Assembly: GCA_023443745.1 (NCBI GenBank)
Contig: JAEZTB010000064.1
Span: 1 to 64,000 of the forward strand
DNA from: Bacillota bacterium
GTDB lineage: Bacteria; Bacillota; Clostridia; DSM-8532
Direction: 5' to 3'
DNA length: 64,000 nucleotides
In this document: one piece after another, positions 42,754-52,603 of the stretch
Position numbering within the stretch: position 1 is the stretch's first letter
How the letters are laid out: the number at the start of each line of letters is the position of its first letter
Program-made: the position numbers and the translations under genes
Notes under the pieces: model-generated
Told to the model about the DNA's origin: nothing
Databases searched by the model: none
What the model saw: the letters and a program-made list of their open reading frames with translations, nothing else

Positions 42754-45700
42754 ATTTATCCAAAATATCCATCCGCAGACCGGTTACCATTATCATGGTG
42801 ATTCTGGCCATTTGCCTCATCGGGTCTGTTTCTTTATCAAAGCTTAAGGTTGATTTGCTTCCTAATCTAAATATGCCTATTGCGGTAGTTACAGCAAAAT
42901 ATACCGGAGCAGGTCCCCGTGAAATAGAAAGCCTTATAACAAAGCCATTTGAAGGAGTGCTGACTACTGTTTCAAACCTTAAGTCCATAGAAACTGTTTC
43001 TACCAATGAATACAGCCTCTGCATCCTGTATTTTAATGACAATACCGATATGAATTTTGCAACCCTTGAAATGCGCGAAAAAATTGATTTGGTAAAAACC
43101 TATTTACCCAAGGGTGTCCAGGATATCATGGTCATGCGCATTGACCCCAATAATTTTAAGTCAACGATTGAGTTGGGTATAAGCTCAAACATGACTTTAG
43201 AGGACTTAACCCGGTTGGTGGAAGAGCAGATTATCAATAAGCTTGAACGTATCAGCGGGATAGCTTCAGTCAGCATATCGGGAGGAGAAACTCAGGAGGT
43301 ACGTATTGAGCTGATACCGGAAAAACTCACTGCCTATGGTTTTAATGAAGTCTCAATATCCCAGTACCTGGCTTTGGAAAATCTCAATATTCCTGCCGGC
43401 AATATAGAAACATCGGGAATGTCCATATTCTTAAGAACTAATGGTGAATTTACTAGTATTGAAGAGATTAAGAATCTAGCCATTCCAACCGCTACAGGAA
43501 GCATGGTTTTAATTAAGGATTTCGCCAATGTCAGTCTGGCTAAAAAAGTGAAGACCAGTGAGAGCTTTATTAACGGGAAGCTTTCCTTGAATATATCCGT
43601 TCAAAAGCAAAGCAATGCCAACGCCGTTCAGGTCTGCAAAGCGGTACGTGATGAAATTGCAAGCCTGAAAAAGGCCTATCCCGATATTAACTTCAGTATT
43701 CTCTATGATGCTTCCAATTATATTAATCTGGCGCTTCAAAGCGTTACGGAGTCAGCTATTCAAGGAGGGATTCTGGCAGCTTTGATTCTGTATCTGTTCC
43801 TCAGGAACCTTCGCGCAACCCTGATTATTGCTGTCTCCATGCCTGTTTCTGTTGTGACTACCTTTGTACTCATGTATTTTTCAGGCATCAACTTGAATCT
43901 TATTTCTTTGGCCGGTCTGGCTTTGGGAGTGGGTATGCTGGTAGACAATTCTATTGTCGTACTGGAAAATATCTATCGGCACCGACATGAGGGCAGAAGT
44001 TTGACGGAAGCGGCCGAGATTGGTGCCAAAGAGGTTATGCTGGCCATATCGGCATCAACCCTGACAACCATTGTGGTGTTTATTCCTATTGTTTTTGTAG
44101 AAGGCCTTACCGGAAAGGTTTTCAAGGATATGGGCCTTACCATAACCTTTTCGCTGCTGGCTTCCCTCATTATTGCCATAACTTTTATCCCCATGATGGC
44201 ATCAAAGCTGCTGAGTATTGAGTTTGTGAGAACCAACGCAAAGAGACGATCTTTGGGGACAAGAATTTTTGATGCATGGGAAAATTTCTATAACCGGGTT
44301 TGCCTTTTGTACGAAAAACTGCTGAAAGCATGCATAAGAAGGCGAATAGCAGTTATTCTCATCGCACTCGTACTTTTTATTTTATCCTTATTTTCCTTGC
44401 CCCTTGTGGGGCTTGAGTATTTTCCCTCCATGGATGAAGGGCTTATATCCGTTGAGGTGATGATGCCCAAAGGGAGTGCGCTAAGCGAAACCCATGATAT
44501 GGCATTCAAGGTTCAAGAACGTATCAGAAAGATTCCAGAGGTACAGGAAATTTATATGACTATCGGAAACGGCGGTTTTGTTCTTGATCGCTCAACCACA
44601 GAAAAAGCCACATTATCGGTAAATGTCGGAAGCATTGAAAAACGCGGACGATCTATCAACCAAATTTCTGACAGCATCCGAAAAAATGTTGCCGATCTTC
44701 CGGGTGCTAAAATTACCATAGCAGACGACAGCAAAGTCATGGGCTTTTCCATAGGAAGCAATGAGGTAGATATCCGGGTTTCAGGTGAGGATCTTCTGGA
44801 GCTCAAAAAGATATCAAAGGATATCGTGGATATAGTTAATGGTGTTAAAGGGATCCGAGATGCTGAAAGCTCCATAGATCAGGAGATTGAAGAAGCATCC
44901 ATTAAGATAGATCGCAATAAAGCCATTCTGTATGGCTTAACCACAGCACAGGTAGGTCAAGCTATACAGACACAGGTTAATGGTATAGTAGCCACACGAT
45001 ACAAATACAGGGGCTCGGAAATTGATCTGGTGGTCTGTACTCTAGGGGGGCAAGCCAAAAGCATCCAGGACATCTACAATATCTCCGTTCAAAGCCCAAG
45101 AGGAATCAGTATTCCCTTATCCGAGCTGGCAACCATAGCATTGGAGAAATCTCCGCCCAGTATTTTGAGAAACGACCAAAAAAGAACGGTCAGCATAACA
45201 GCACAAATAAACGGAAGAGCCATGAACAAGATTACAGATGATATTGACAATGCTCTTTCAAGCTATAAGTTTCCTTCGGGTTATGCCTATACCTATGGGG
45301 GCCAGCAGAAGGATTTGTTTGACTCCTTTGATGCGCTTAAAGAGGCTCTCATTTTATCGATTTTTATCGTTTATATGCTGCTGGCTTCCCAGTTTGAATC
45401 ATTGATACAACCTGTAACCATTTTGATGACTGCACCATTAGCGTTGACGGGAGCTCTTTTTTCCTTGCTCTTGACCGGCAACACCTTGAGTATCCCTGCA
45501 TTTATCGGTATCATCATCCTGGTGGGGATTGTGGTAGATAATGCCATTGTGCTCATTGACAGCGTCAATCGGTACAGAGAGGAGGGATTGAGTCAGGAAG
45601 ATGCTATTATTAAGGCCGGTCCACTTAGATTGCGGCCAATTCTCATGACTACACTGACAACTATCCTGGGTATGCTTCCTATGGCTATTACAAGAAAGGA

Positions 45701-45857
45701 AGGGAGCGAAATCCTCAGTCCTCTGGCTGTTGTGGTAATAGGTGGACTCACCATTTCAACCCTTGTGACCTTGATTGTTATCCCGTCCTTTTATATGGTA
45801 TTTGAAAACCTTCAAAACCGTACCAAGGAACGCGTACAAAAACGAATCAAAACATAA
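42750..45857 (+). CDS. RND-family efflux pump (AcrB/HAE1 type)
   Basis: A 1035-residue transporter with two repeated halves, each one TM helix, a large external porter region, and five to six TM helices. N-terminus KISIRRPVTIIMVILAIC is typical. Proton-relay Asp residues are in LGVGMLVDNSIVVLENI in the first half; the second half has IILVGIVVDNAIVLIDSV. Related to HAE1 and to SwrC-like pumps of Firmicutes. Substrates may be lipopeptides, drugs or fatty acids; none can be chosen. No regulator gene is adjacent. Confidence 0.93.
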   Translation: MNLSKISIRRPVTIIMVILAICLIGSVSLSKLKVDLLPNLNMPIAVVTAKYTGAGPREIESLITKPFEGVLTTVSNLKSIETVSTNEYSLCILYFNDNTDMNFATLEMREKIDLVKTYLPKGVQDIMVMRIDPNNFKSTIELGISSNMTLEDLTRLVEEQIINKLERISGIASVSISGGETQEVRIELIPEKLTAYGFNEVSISQYLALENLNIPAGNIETSGMSIFLRTNGEFTSIEEIKNLAIPTATGSMVLIKDFANVSLAKKVKTSESFINGKLSLNISVQKQSNANAVQVCKAVRDEIASLKKAYPDINFSILYDASNYINLALQSVTESAIQGGILAALILYLFLRNLRATLIIAVSMPVSVVTTFVLMYFSGINLNLISLAGLALGVGMLVDNSIVVLENIYRHRHEGRSLTEAAEIGAKEVMLAISASTLTTIVVFIPIVFVEGLTGKVFKDMGLTITFSLLASLIIAITFIPMMASKLLSIEFVRTNAKRRSLGTRIFDAWENFYNRVCLLYEKLLKACIRRRIAVILIALVLFILSLFSLPLVGLEYFPSMDEGLISVEVMMPKGSALSETHDMAFKVQERIRKIPEVQEIYMTIGNGGFVLDRSTTEKATLSVNVGSIEKRGRSINQISDSIRKNVADLPGAKITIADDSKVMGFSIGSNEVDIRVSGEDLLELKKISKDIVDIVNGVKGIRDAESSIDQEIEEASIKIDRNKAILYGLTTAQVGQAIQTQVNGIVATRYKYRGSEIDLVVCTLGGQAKSIQDIYNISVQSPRGISIPLSELATIALEKSPPSILRNDQKRTVSITAQINGRAMNKITDDIDNALSSYKFPSGYAYTYGGQQKDLFDSFDALKEALILSIFIVYMLLASQFESLIQPVTILMTAPLALTGALFSLLLTGNTLSIPAFIGIIILVGIVVDNAIVLIDSVNRYREEGLSQEDAIIKAGPLRLRPILMTTLTTILGMLPMAITRKEGSEILSPLAVVVIGGLTISTLVTLIVIPSFYMVFENLQNRTKERVQKRIKT

Positions 45858-45860
45858 CTT

Positions 45861-47207
45861 TTATCCCACGATGAATTTTCCGTCAGGATAAATGGTGTTA
45901 TGAGGGGTCTTTTTTATGAGACTGAAGGCCAGCGCGAAGGATATGGGGCCTACCCGTCCAATAAACATGCTGAGAATAAGAAGTAACTTGTTGATGGAAT
46001 TTAAGTGGGGTGTAATACCCGTGGACAAACCCACGGTAGCAAAGCCTGATGACGCCTCAAACAAGGCATTTATAAGACTGACATCGGGTTGAGTCAGATT
46101 AATGAGCATGGTTACTGTAGATACAAGTGCACCTGCCAATAAGGTGACAGAAAAGGCTTTTAGCACGATACTGTTTGGGATTCGCTTCTTTTGCAGAATT
46201 GTCTCATTGTTTGATTTAATAACACTGATAATAGCTATGATCATAATACCGAGGGTGTTGACCTTGATACCACCCGCTGTGGAGCCGGAAGCACCGCCAA
46301 TGAACATGAGCATGGAGACAAAAGCCTTGGTGACGGTATGCATGGAATCCAGATTGGTGGAAGCATAACCTGCCGTTCTTGCATTGACGGAAAGAAAGAT
46401 GGATGCATTAACCTTCTCATGGTCCGGCAAATGGCTCAGTGAGTTTGAATATTCAACAAAATAAATAAAGACGCTGCCAAAAACCAGAAGAATAGCAGTG
46501 ATAATGAGGACTATCCTGGTATGAATCATGAGCCTGCGGGTTTTTCTAAAGTCAATGAGGTCTTTCCAGACAATGAAGCCCAAGCCTCCGATAATGATAA
46601 GAAGATCAATGGTGTAAAGGATTAGGGGATTGCCATTATAGGGGGACATGCTTTTGAAACCGCCCAATACGTCAAAGCCTGCATTGCAGAATGCTGAGAT
46701 GGCGTGGAAAAAGCCAAAGTAAATACCTTTAGGCCCAAATTGTGGAACAAATGCTATAGAGAGCAAAACGGCACCTGTAAATTCGACGATAAAAACCATT
46801 TTTATTATCTGACGAACCAGGGGAAGTGTCTCTTGAAGGCTGAAGCTGGATATGGATTCTTGGGCCAGCATCATATTTTTTAAACCGGTTTTCCTGCTCA
46901 TAAAAGACAAAAAGAAAGTGGCCAGCGTTATAAAGCCCAATCCTCCAATTTGAATCAGCGATATAATAACCAGCTCACCAAAAAGACTCCAGTGGTCACC
47001 AGTTTCCACCACGATAAGTCCTGTTACACAGGTTGCCGAGGTAGCTGTAAAAAGACAGTCCAGATAGGGTGTGGGCTGTCGGTCTTCGCTGGCAATGGGC
47101 AGGCTTAGAAGAACGGAACCAATTAAGATGACGATAAGAAAACTGAAGACGATGATAACTGTCGGATTTATGGATTGGTGTATTCTTTTTTTAATTCTTT
47201 CAAACAT
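45861..47207 (-). CDS. ktrB: KtrB/TrkH-type potassium transporter subunit
   Basis: A 448-residue, about ten-helix cation channel protein with four M1-P-M2 repeats. Selectivity-filter regions are ATCVTGLIVVETG, FCNAGFDVLGG, GGASGSTAGGIKVNT and SGFATVGLSTGITP. The first and third match KtrB. It takes up K+ (with Na+ in Ktr systems), normally gated by a cytosolic KtrA/TrkA RCK ring. No ktrA gene lies in the window. The Shine-Dalgarno is unclear: GGAAGGTG is about 22 bases upstream. Confidence 0.88.
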   Translation of the reverse strand: MFERIKKRIHQSINPTVIIVFSFLIVILIGSVLLSLPIASEDRQPTPYLDCLFTATSATCVTGLIVVETGDHWSLFGELVIISLIQIGGLGFITLATFFLSFMSRKTGLKNMMLAQESISSFSLQETLPLVRQIIKMVFIVEFTGAVLLSIAFVPQFGPKGIYFGFFHAISAFCNAGFDVLGGFKSMSPYNGNPLILYTIDLLIIIGGLGFIVWKDLIDFRKTRRLMIHTRIVLIITAILLVFGSVFIYFVEYSNSLSHLPDHEKVNASIFLSVNARTAGYASTNLDSMHTVTKAFVSMLMFIGGASGSTAGGIKVNTLGIMIIAIISVIKSNNETILQKKRIPNSIVLKAFSVTLLAGALVSTVTMLINLTQPDVSLINALFEASSGFATVGLSTGITPHLNSINKLLLILSMFIGRVGPISFALAFSLIKKTPHNTIYPDGKFIVG

Positions 47208-47568
47208 ATGGCTTAAAAGCCGAGCACCTTCCTTGAATCAAAAATTTAAATTATTCAAACAATAGAGTGCGGTCATGATTGCAATAAAAATGATTATAGC
47301 ACTATTTATCAAAAAGTGGTATCTTTCGTACCCATTATTTTAGAAAGTATCTATACTTTTTAAGTTAACCAATTTCATGAATTCCATAAAGGAAGTATAT
47401 GTCATTTTACTTAAGCGGGATGACGAAGCCTCCCACAAATCAGGACAATTATTGACACATGGATTCAGAACAAGTAGAATAATGCAGGACATTTGAAGGA
47501 AATTTAGAAGATGAGCTTCCGTTCAAATACATCACAAATTCTATTCTAATTAAACAGCAGGTGATTTA
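47208..47568. other. intergenic region between ktrB and typA
   Basis: AT-rich, 361 bases, no gene. It contains the typA promoter at 47452-47480. On the minus strand a TATAAT lies near 47295-47305 without a good -35. No c-di-AMP riboswitch (ydaO class) pattern was recognised upstream of the K+ transporter. Confidence 0.5.
47452..47480 (+). promoter_or_regulatory. sigma-A promoter of typA
   Basis: Consensus TTGACA (47452-47457), 17-base spacer, TAGAAT (47475-47480). The leader to the GTG start is about 82 bases. Confidence 0.8.
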
Positions 47569-49395
47569 GTGGAAAGCATTAGAAACGAAATAAGAAACAT
47601 AGCAATTATCGCCCATGTTGACCATGGAAAGACCACAATGGTGGATGCCATGCTCAAGCAAAGCGGTATATTCAGAAGCAATGAAAAGGTCGTAGAACGC
47701 GTCATGGATTCCAATGATCTTGAGCGTGAGAAGGGCATTACCATTCTGTCCAAAAATACGGCAATCCTCCACAACGGAACAAAAATAAATATCGTGGATA
47801 CTCCTGGTCATGCTGATTTCGGCGGTGAGGTTGAACGCGTGCTCAAAATGGTGGATGGCGTCCTCCTTTTAGTCGATGCTTATGAAGGGGCTATGCCCCA
47901 AACCCGATTTGTACTGAGAAAAGCGCTGGCCCTTCATTTAAAACCTATTGTGGTCATTAATAAGATTGACAGAAAGGACGCCCGCCCTGCCGAAGTTATC
48001 GATGAGATACTCGATCTTTTTATTGAATTGGGTGCTGATGAAGATTTATTGGAGTTTCCGGTGGTCTATGCATCAGCCAGGGAGGGCGTTGCCAAGCTGA
48101 CTCTTTCTGATGAATCGGACAATCTGGAACCGCTTTTCAGTACCATTATAAACTATGTTCCAGCACCAATGGGCAAGATTGATGCTCCTTTACAATTTCT
48201 GGTTTCAAGCCTTGACTATGATGACTATATCGGGCGAATTGCCATTGGCCGTGTGGAGCGTGGTACGATACGCCGTGACCAACAGGCGGTTATCTGCAAA
48301 AGGGATGGCAAGGTTGTGCCAGTAAAAATCTCAACACTTCAGAACTTCAAGGGCCTGAAGCGCTCAGATACTGAGAGTGCATCCGTGGGTGAAATTATAG
48401 CTGTTTCGGGTATTTCTGATATTACCATAGGGGAGACTGTATGTGACAAGGATTATCCAGAGCCCATTGCCTTTGTCGATATTGATGAGCCTACCATCTC
48501 CATGTTTTTTATGGTCAATAACAGCCCTTTTGCAGGCAAGGAAGGAACTTACGTAACTTCCCGGCATTTAAGGGACAGGTTGTTTAAGGAAGTTGAGACC
48601 AATGTCAGCATGAGAGTGGAAGAGACGGATTCTGCGGACTGCTTCAAGGTTTCAGGCAGGGGTGAGCTTCACCTCTCCATTCTTATTGAAACCATGAGAA
48701 GGCAGGGCTATGAATTCCAGGTTTCCAAGCCCGAGGTCATCACCATCCAACAAAATGGTGAGACCTTTGAACCTATTGAATATTTGGTTATTGATGTACC
48801 TGAGGAAAATATGGGCAGTGTCATGGAAAAGCTCGGTATGCGAAAAGCCGAAATGGTGAACATGCATAGTCCGGCGCAGGGCTATGTGCGTCTTGACTTC
48901 AAGATACCCGCAAGAAGTCTCATTGGCTATCGTTCCGAATTTTTGACGGATACCCGGGGAAATGGTATAATGAATCATGTTTTTCATGGCTACGAACCCT
49001 ATAAGGGTGAGATCAAGGGCCGTCTCCGTGGTGCTCTGGTAGCCTGGGAAGCAGGAGAATCGGTGACCTATGGTCTTTATAACGCGCAGGAGCGAGGGAG
49101 TCTGTTTATCGGCCCCGGCATACCCGTCTATGAAGGTATGATAGTAGGCGAGTGCTCCAGAAATGAAGATATTGTTATAAATGTGTGTAAAAAGAAGCAT
49201 GTCACCAATATGCGTGCTTCCGGCTCGGATGAAGCTCTGAAACTGGTTCCTCCTATCAGTATGAGCCTGGAGCAATACCTTGAATTTATTGAGGATGATG
49301 AGTTGGTTGAGATTACACCGACCTCCATACGTCTCAGAAAAAAAATTCTGAATACCGGTGAGAGAGCTAGGGTGAAGAGTGGTGCAAGGAAGTAA
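47569..49395 (+). CDS. typA: translational GTPase TypA/BipA
   Basis: A 608-residue ribosome-associated GTPase related to EF-G. G1 is AHVDHGKTT, G2 lies in EREKGITI, G3 is DTPGHADFGGEV, G4 is NKIDR. Domains II, III and V follow (about 200-500), and the BipA-specific C-terminal domain starts near LTDTRGNGIMNHVF (about 460). It helps ribosome assembly and stress or cold adaptation. GTG start with AGGTGA upstream. mltG follows and overlaps its end by 17 bases, the usual Firmicute order. Confidence 0.96.
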   Translation: MESIRNEIRNIAIIAHVDHGKTTMVDAMLKQSGIFRSNEKVVERVMDSNDLEREKGITILSKNTAILHNGTKINIVDTPGHADFGGEVERVLKMVDGVLLLVDAYEGAMPQTRFVLRKALALHLKPIVVINKIDRKDARPAEVIDEILDLFIELGADEDLLEFPVVYASAREGVAKLTLSDESDNLEPLFSTIINYVPAPMGKIDAPLQFLVSSLDYDDYIGRIAIGRVERGTIRRDQQAVICKRDGKVVPVKISTLQNFKGLKRSDTESASVGEIIAVSGISDITIGETVCDKDYPEPIAFVDIDEPTISMFFMVNNSPFAGKEGTYVTSRHLRDRLFKEVETNVSMRVEETDSADCFKVSGRGELHLSILIETMRRQGYEFQVSKPEVITIQQNGETFEPIEYLVIDVPEENMGSVMEKLGMRKAEMVNMHSPAQGYVRLDFKIPARSLIGYRSEFLTDTRGNGIMNHVFHGYEPYKGEIKGRLRGALVAWEAGESVTYGLYNAQERGSLFIGPGIPVYEGMIVGECSRNEDIVINVCKKKHVTNMRASGSDEALKLVPPISMSLEQYLEFIEDDELVEITPTSIRLRKKILNTGERARVKSGARK

Positions 49396-50539
49396 TCCTG
49401 TAAAAAAGCCTGTTGAACAGGACGGATTCAAAAAAATAAGTCAAAAGAAAAAACCTGGTAAAAAAAAGAAGCGTTATATCTTTTTGAAAATTCTGATATT
49501 GATTTTCGTCTGTATGATTGTGTTTATGACATGTGCGCTTTATGGCTACCGCTATATTGTGGAGGGTACCAATCAGGCAGATCGCCAACTGACTGAAGAA
49601 GATGCTATTGTTTTTAAGATTGCATCGGGTTCAAGAACAACAAATATCGCCGATCAGCTTAAGGCTCAGGGTTTTATTAAAAATACCCAGATTTACCGTG
49701 GTATGTCCAAGCTACTGGGATTCGACAATGCCTATAAGGCCGGTAAATATCTTATAACCAAGGATATGAACTATTACGCGATCATGGTTCGGTTAAGCGG
49801 TGAGTCCTTGAAGAATCCGACCAAAGATATTATGATACCGGAAGGAAAAACCTTGATTGAAACCGTTGATATTTTGGCAAATCAGGGCTATATCGATGAA
49901 GGGAAATTCCTTAGGATTGCTGAGAAGAAATTGAGTCAATTTAAGTTCCTTGAAAACTTGGAGGTTGACGCTGCCCGTAAATTCCCCTTGGAAGGCTACC
50001 TTTACCCGGATACCTACAAGATGGATGAAGGCTGGACGGAAGAGCAGCTTATTCTCAGGATGCTTGATGAATTTGACAGGGTCTTTACTCAGAAATATTA
50101 TGACCGGGCCAAGGAACTGGGCATGACCATCGACGAGGTTATGACGATGGCTTCACTTATCGAAATGGAAGCCCTTTATCCTGCCGACTTTAAGAAAATA
50201 TCCAGTGTATTCCACAATCGTCTGAAAAGCAAGGATTTAACTAAGCTTCAATCAGATGCCACAGTACAGTATGCCAGAGTATATGAAGGCTTGGGCCGAA
50301 CGACCTCTGTACTCATAAAAGATTTAGAGATTGAAAGTCCTTATAACACCTATAAGATTAACGGTCTGCCTCCGGGGCCCATTTGCTCACCGCGAAAGGA
50401 AGCAATTGAGGCAGCTCTCTATCCTGAAAAGACCGAATATCTCTTCTTCTTTGCAAAACCGGATGGCACAAATGTTTATAACAAAACCTTCGAAGGCCAT
50501 CAAGCCGATCAGAAGAAATACGGTGTCAGCGGACAATAA
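49379..50539 (+). CDS. mltG: endolytic murein transglycosylase MltG
   Basis: A 386-residue membrane-anchored lytic transglycosylase (YceG-like). The N-terminus is very basic, then TM about 32-56 (FLKILILIFVCMIVFMTCALYG), a LysM-like region (ASGSRTTNIADQL) and the catalytic domain. The catalytic Glu is in MASLIEMEALYPADF; FHNRL, LQSDATVQYA and ESPYNTYKINGLPPGPICSP are family blocks. It terminates growing glycan strands. GTG start inside the end of typA. A hairpin follows. Confidence 0.93.
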   Translation: MVQGSNPVKKPVEQDGFKKISQKKKPGKKKKRYIFLKILILIFVCMIVFMTCALYGYRYIVEGTNQADRQLTEEDAIVFKIASGSRTTNIADQLKAQGFIKNTQIYRGMSKLLGFDNAYKAGKYLITKDMNYYAIMVRLSGESLKNPTKDIMIPEGKTLIETVDILANQGYIDEGKFLRIAEKKLSQFKFLENLEVDAARKFPLEGYLYPDTYKMDEGWTEEQLILRMLDEFDRVFTQKYYDRAKELGMTIDEVMTMASLIEMEALYPADFKKISSVFHNRLKSKDLTKLQSDATVQYARVYEGLGRTTSVLIKDLEIESPYNTYKINGLPPGPICSPRKEAIEAALYPEKTEYLFFFAKPDGTNVYNKTFEGHQADQKKYGVSGQ

Positions 50540-50556
50540 TAATGCATTAAACTTTT

Positions 50557-50577
50557 GGCGGCCAATAGGCCGCCTTT
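50557..50577 (+). terminator. short GC-rich hairpin between mltG and trmR
   Basis: GGCGGCC (50557-50563), loop AATA, GGCCGCC (50568-50574), then TTTATA. The T-run is weak, so partial termination or RNA processing is possible within the operon. Confidence 0.55.
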
Positions 50578-50603
50578 ATAACGGGACGAGGAAAAGGTGG
50601 AGC

Positions 50604-51263
50604 ATGGAGGACAAGATTCGTTACCCTGAGATTGATGACTTTTTACGTTCCGCTATAAAGCGGGAGACCAGCTTTTTGAAAGAGCTTGAGGTATATGCCC
50701 AATGTAATCATGTTCCCATAGTATCGCCGGAGTCGGCAGCTTTATTAAAGGTGCTTATCCGTCTTCATAAGCCTAAAAGGATTCTGGAGGCCGGTACTGC
50801 AATTGGCTATTCGGCTATCGTTATGGCTCAGGCCATGGATGAGGGTGGCATCATTGATACTATTGAGATAGACGATGAGATGGCTGAAGCTGCAAGGCGC
50901 AATATTTCTATTGCAGGTCTGGATAGACGTATACGGATTCTTTCAGGGGATGCCCTTGACGTCATGCAATGCTTAACCACATCCTATGATATGATTTTTT
51001 TGGATGCCGCCAAGGGTCAATACGGCGAGTATCTGCCGGAGGTTTTCAGACTTTTGAATAAGGACGGACTCTTAGTGTCCGATAATGTTCTTTATAAGGG
51101 ACTGGTGGCACAGGATGAGCCTTTACCCCATAAGCACCGGACCATTGCTGTTAAATTAAGAGAATATCTTGACAGGCTTTGCTGTGATGACAGGCTGGAA
51201 ACCGCTATTATTCCTATTGGAGACGGTATGGCGGTAAGTGTCAGGAAAGGTGAGAATCAATGA
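50604..51263 (+). CDS. trmR: tRNA 5-hydroxyuridine methyltransferase TrmR (YrrM)
   Basis: A 219-residue class I O-methyltransferase. SAM-binding motif I is ILEAGTAIGYSAIVMA, later IDTIEIDDEMAEAA and DMIFLDAAKGQY with metal-binding Asp, and VSDNVLYKG. In B. subtilis the gene after mltG (yrrM) makes 5-methoxyuridine at U34 from the hydroxylated base; synteny with mltG and the U32 gene here is the same. ATG 50604 has AGGTGGAG upstream; earlier starts overlap mltG. It overlaps the next gene by four bases. Confidence 0.85.
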   Translation: MEDKIRYPEIDDFLRSAIKRETSFLKELEVYAQCNHVPIVSPESAALLKVLIRLHKPKRILEAGTAIGYSAIVMAQAMDEGGIIDTIEIDDEMAEAARRNISIAGLDRRIRILSGDALDVMQCLTTSYDMIFLDAAKGQYGEYLPEVFRLLNKDGLLVSDNVLYKGLVAQDEPLPHKHRTIAVKLREYLDRLCCDDRLETAIIPIGDGMAVSVRKGENQ

Positions 51264-52477
51264 ATAAAGTAGAGCTTCTGGCTCCGGCCGGAAACCTGGA
51301 AAAACTAAAAATGGCCATTCTTTATGGAGCTGATGCCGTATATCTGGCGGGAGAAGAGTTTGGACTACGAACAGCTTCCGACAACTTTAGCTTTGAGGAG
51401 ATGAAAGAGGGTGTGGATTTTACTCATGAAAGAGGAAAAAAAGCCTACCTCACCATGAATATCATCCCTCATAACGACGATATGCAAAAAGCCGGGGCCT
51501 TTCTTGAAAAAGCTGCAGCAACGGGAATAGACGCCGTTCTTGTTTCCGACCCGGGAATGTTTGCCCTGGTTAAGAAGACTCAGCCCTTGCTTGATATACA
51601 CATCAGTACCCAGGCCAATACCACCAACACCCACAGCGTTAATTTCTGGCAGTCTATGGGAGCCAGCCGGGTTGTTTTAGCCCGGGAGCTTTCATTTAGG
51701 GAAATACAAGAAATTCGGGATGGCATATCGGATAGAATGGAGTTGGAAGCTTTTGTACATGGTGCCATGTGCATGTCCTACTCAGGCCGTTGCCTCTTAA
51801 GCAACTATCTTGCAGGAAGAGATGCCAACAAAGGAGATTGTGCCCAGCCTTGCCGCTGGAAGTACCATCTCATGGAGGAGAAACGTCCAGGGGAATATTT
51901 CCCCATTGAAGAGGATGATCGAGGCACCTTTATTTTTAACTCCAAGGATCTTTGCATGATACGCCATATTCCGGAGTTAATAAAAAGCGGTATCTCCAGC
52001 CTTAAAATTGAAGGGCGTGTCAAGAGCTCCTTTTATGTGGCAACAGTAGTAAAAGCCTATCGTGAAGCCATTGACGCCTTCTATGGCAATGAGCCTTTTA
52101 ATGAAGCGTGGTTTGAAGAAATAGCCAAGGTCAGCAACCGAGATTTTACAACAGGGTTTTTCTTTCATAAGCCAAGCGTAGAGGATCACAACTACGGTAC
52201 AAGCTCCTATATTCGAAACTACGAATTTATTGGTCTTGTAAAGGGCTATGATTTAGAGAAAGGCCAGCTTGTTATTGAACAACGCAATCGATTCAGCGTA
52301 GGGGATAGGATAGAGGTTTTGCAGCCCATTGGTCCTCTTTCAGACTTTATTGTTTCAGAAATGTTCGACAGTGAAGGAAACAGCATTAACACAGCACCTC
52401 ACGCCCAAATGGAGGTCAGAATTCCCATGAAGCCCTTACCCGAACAAACCATACTACGAAAAAACAGCAAAATGTAA
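51260..52477 (+). CDS. trhP: U32-family tRNA hydroxylation protein (TrhP)
   Basis: A 405-residue U32 family protein (peptidase by name only). Family blocks are LAPAGNLEKLKMAILYGADAVY, HISTQANTTN, ELSFREIQEI, EAFVHGAMCMSYSGRCLLSNY, CAQPCRW and LKIEGRVKSSFYVATVVKAYR. The four Cys (MCMSYSGRC.., C..PC) probably hold an iron-sulfur cluster. TrhP hydroxylates U34 using prephenate; the TrmR gene just before would methylate the product. B. subtilis has two tandem U32 genes (yrrN, yrrO); here there is one. Confidence 0.88.
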   Translation: MNKVELLAPAGNLEKLKMAILYGADAVYLAGEEFGLRTASDNFSFEEMKEGVDFTHERGKKAYLTMNIIPHNDDMQKAGAFLEKAAATGIDAVLVSDPGMFALVKKTQPLLDIHISTQANTTNTHSVNFWQSMGASRVVLARELSFREIQEIRDGISDRMELEAFVHGAMCMSYSGRCLLSNYLAGRDANKGDCAQPCRWKYHLMEEKRPGEYFPIEEDDRGTFIFNSKDLCMIRHIPELIKSGISSLKIEGRVKSSFYVATVVKAYREAIDAFYGNEPFNEAWFEEIAKVSNRDFTTGFFFHKPSVEDHNYGTSSYIRNYEFIGLVKGYDLEKGQLVIEQRNRFSVGDRIEVLQPIGPLSDFIVSEMFDSEGNSINTAPHAQMEVRIPMKPLPEQTILRKNSKM

Positions 52478-52496
52478 AAATTAGAGATTTTTAATG

Positions 52497-52523
52497 TTGC
52501 AGGCTGAGAAGCTGTGGTATGAT
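52497..52523 (+). promoter_or_regulatory. candidate promoter before the zinc-ribbon gene
   Basis: TTGCAG (52497-52502) and TATGAT (52518-52523), with a short 15-base spacer but an extended -10 (TGG before TATGAT). Confidence 0.35.
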
Positions 52524-52603
52524 AATAATATGAAAAAGCTGGACTGTATGAAGTGTACAGTGGGAAGCAAAGATAAATAAAAACCTTAAGGAGGTCTTTA
52601 GTT

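Noticed and set aside
47461..47520. Several NAG triplets before typA considered as a TRAP target
   Set aside because: Spacing is irregular and far above the 2-3 bases needed, and there are too few triplets.
48652..49431. Long open frame opposite typA
   Set aside because: It is antisense to a clearly conserved GTPase, has no ribosome site, and its composition follows from codon bias of typA.
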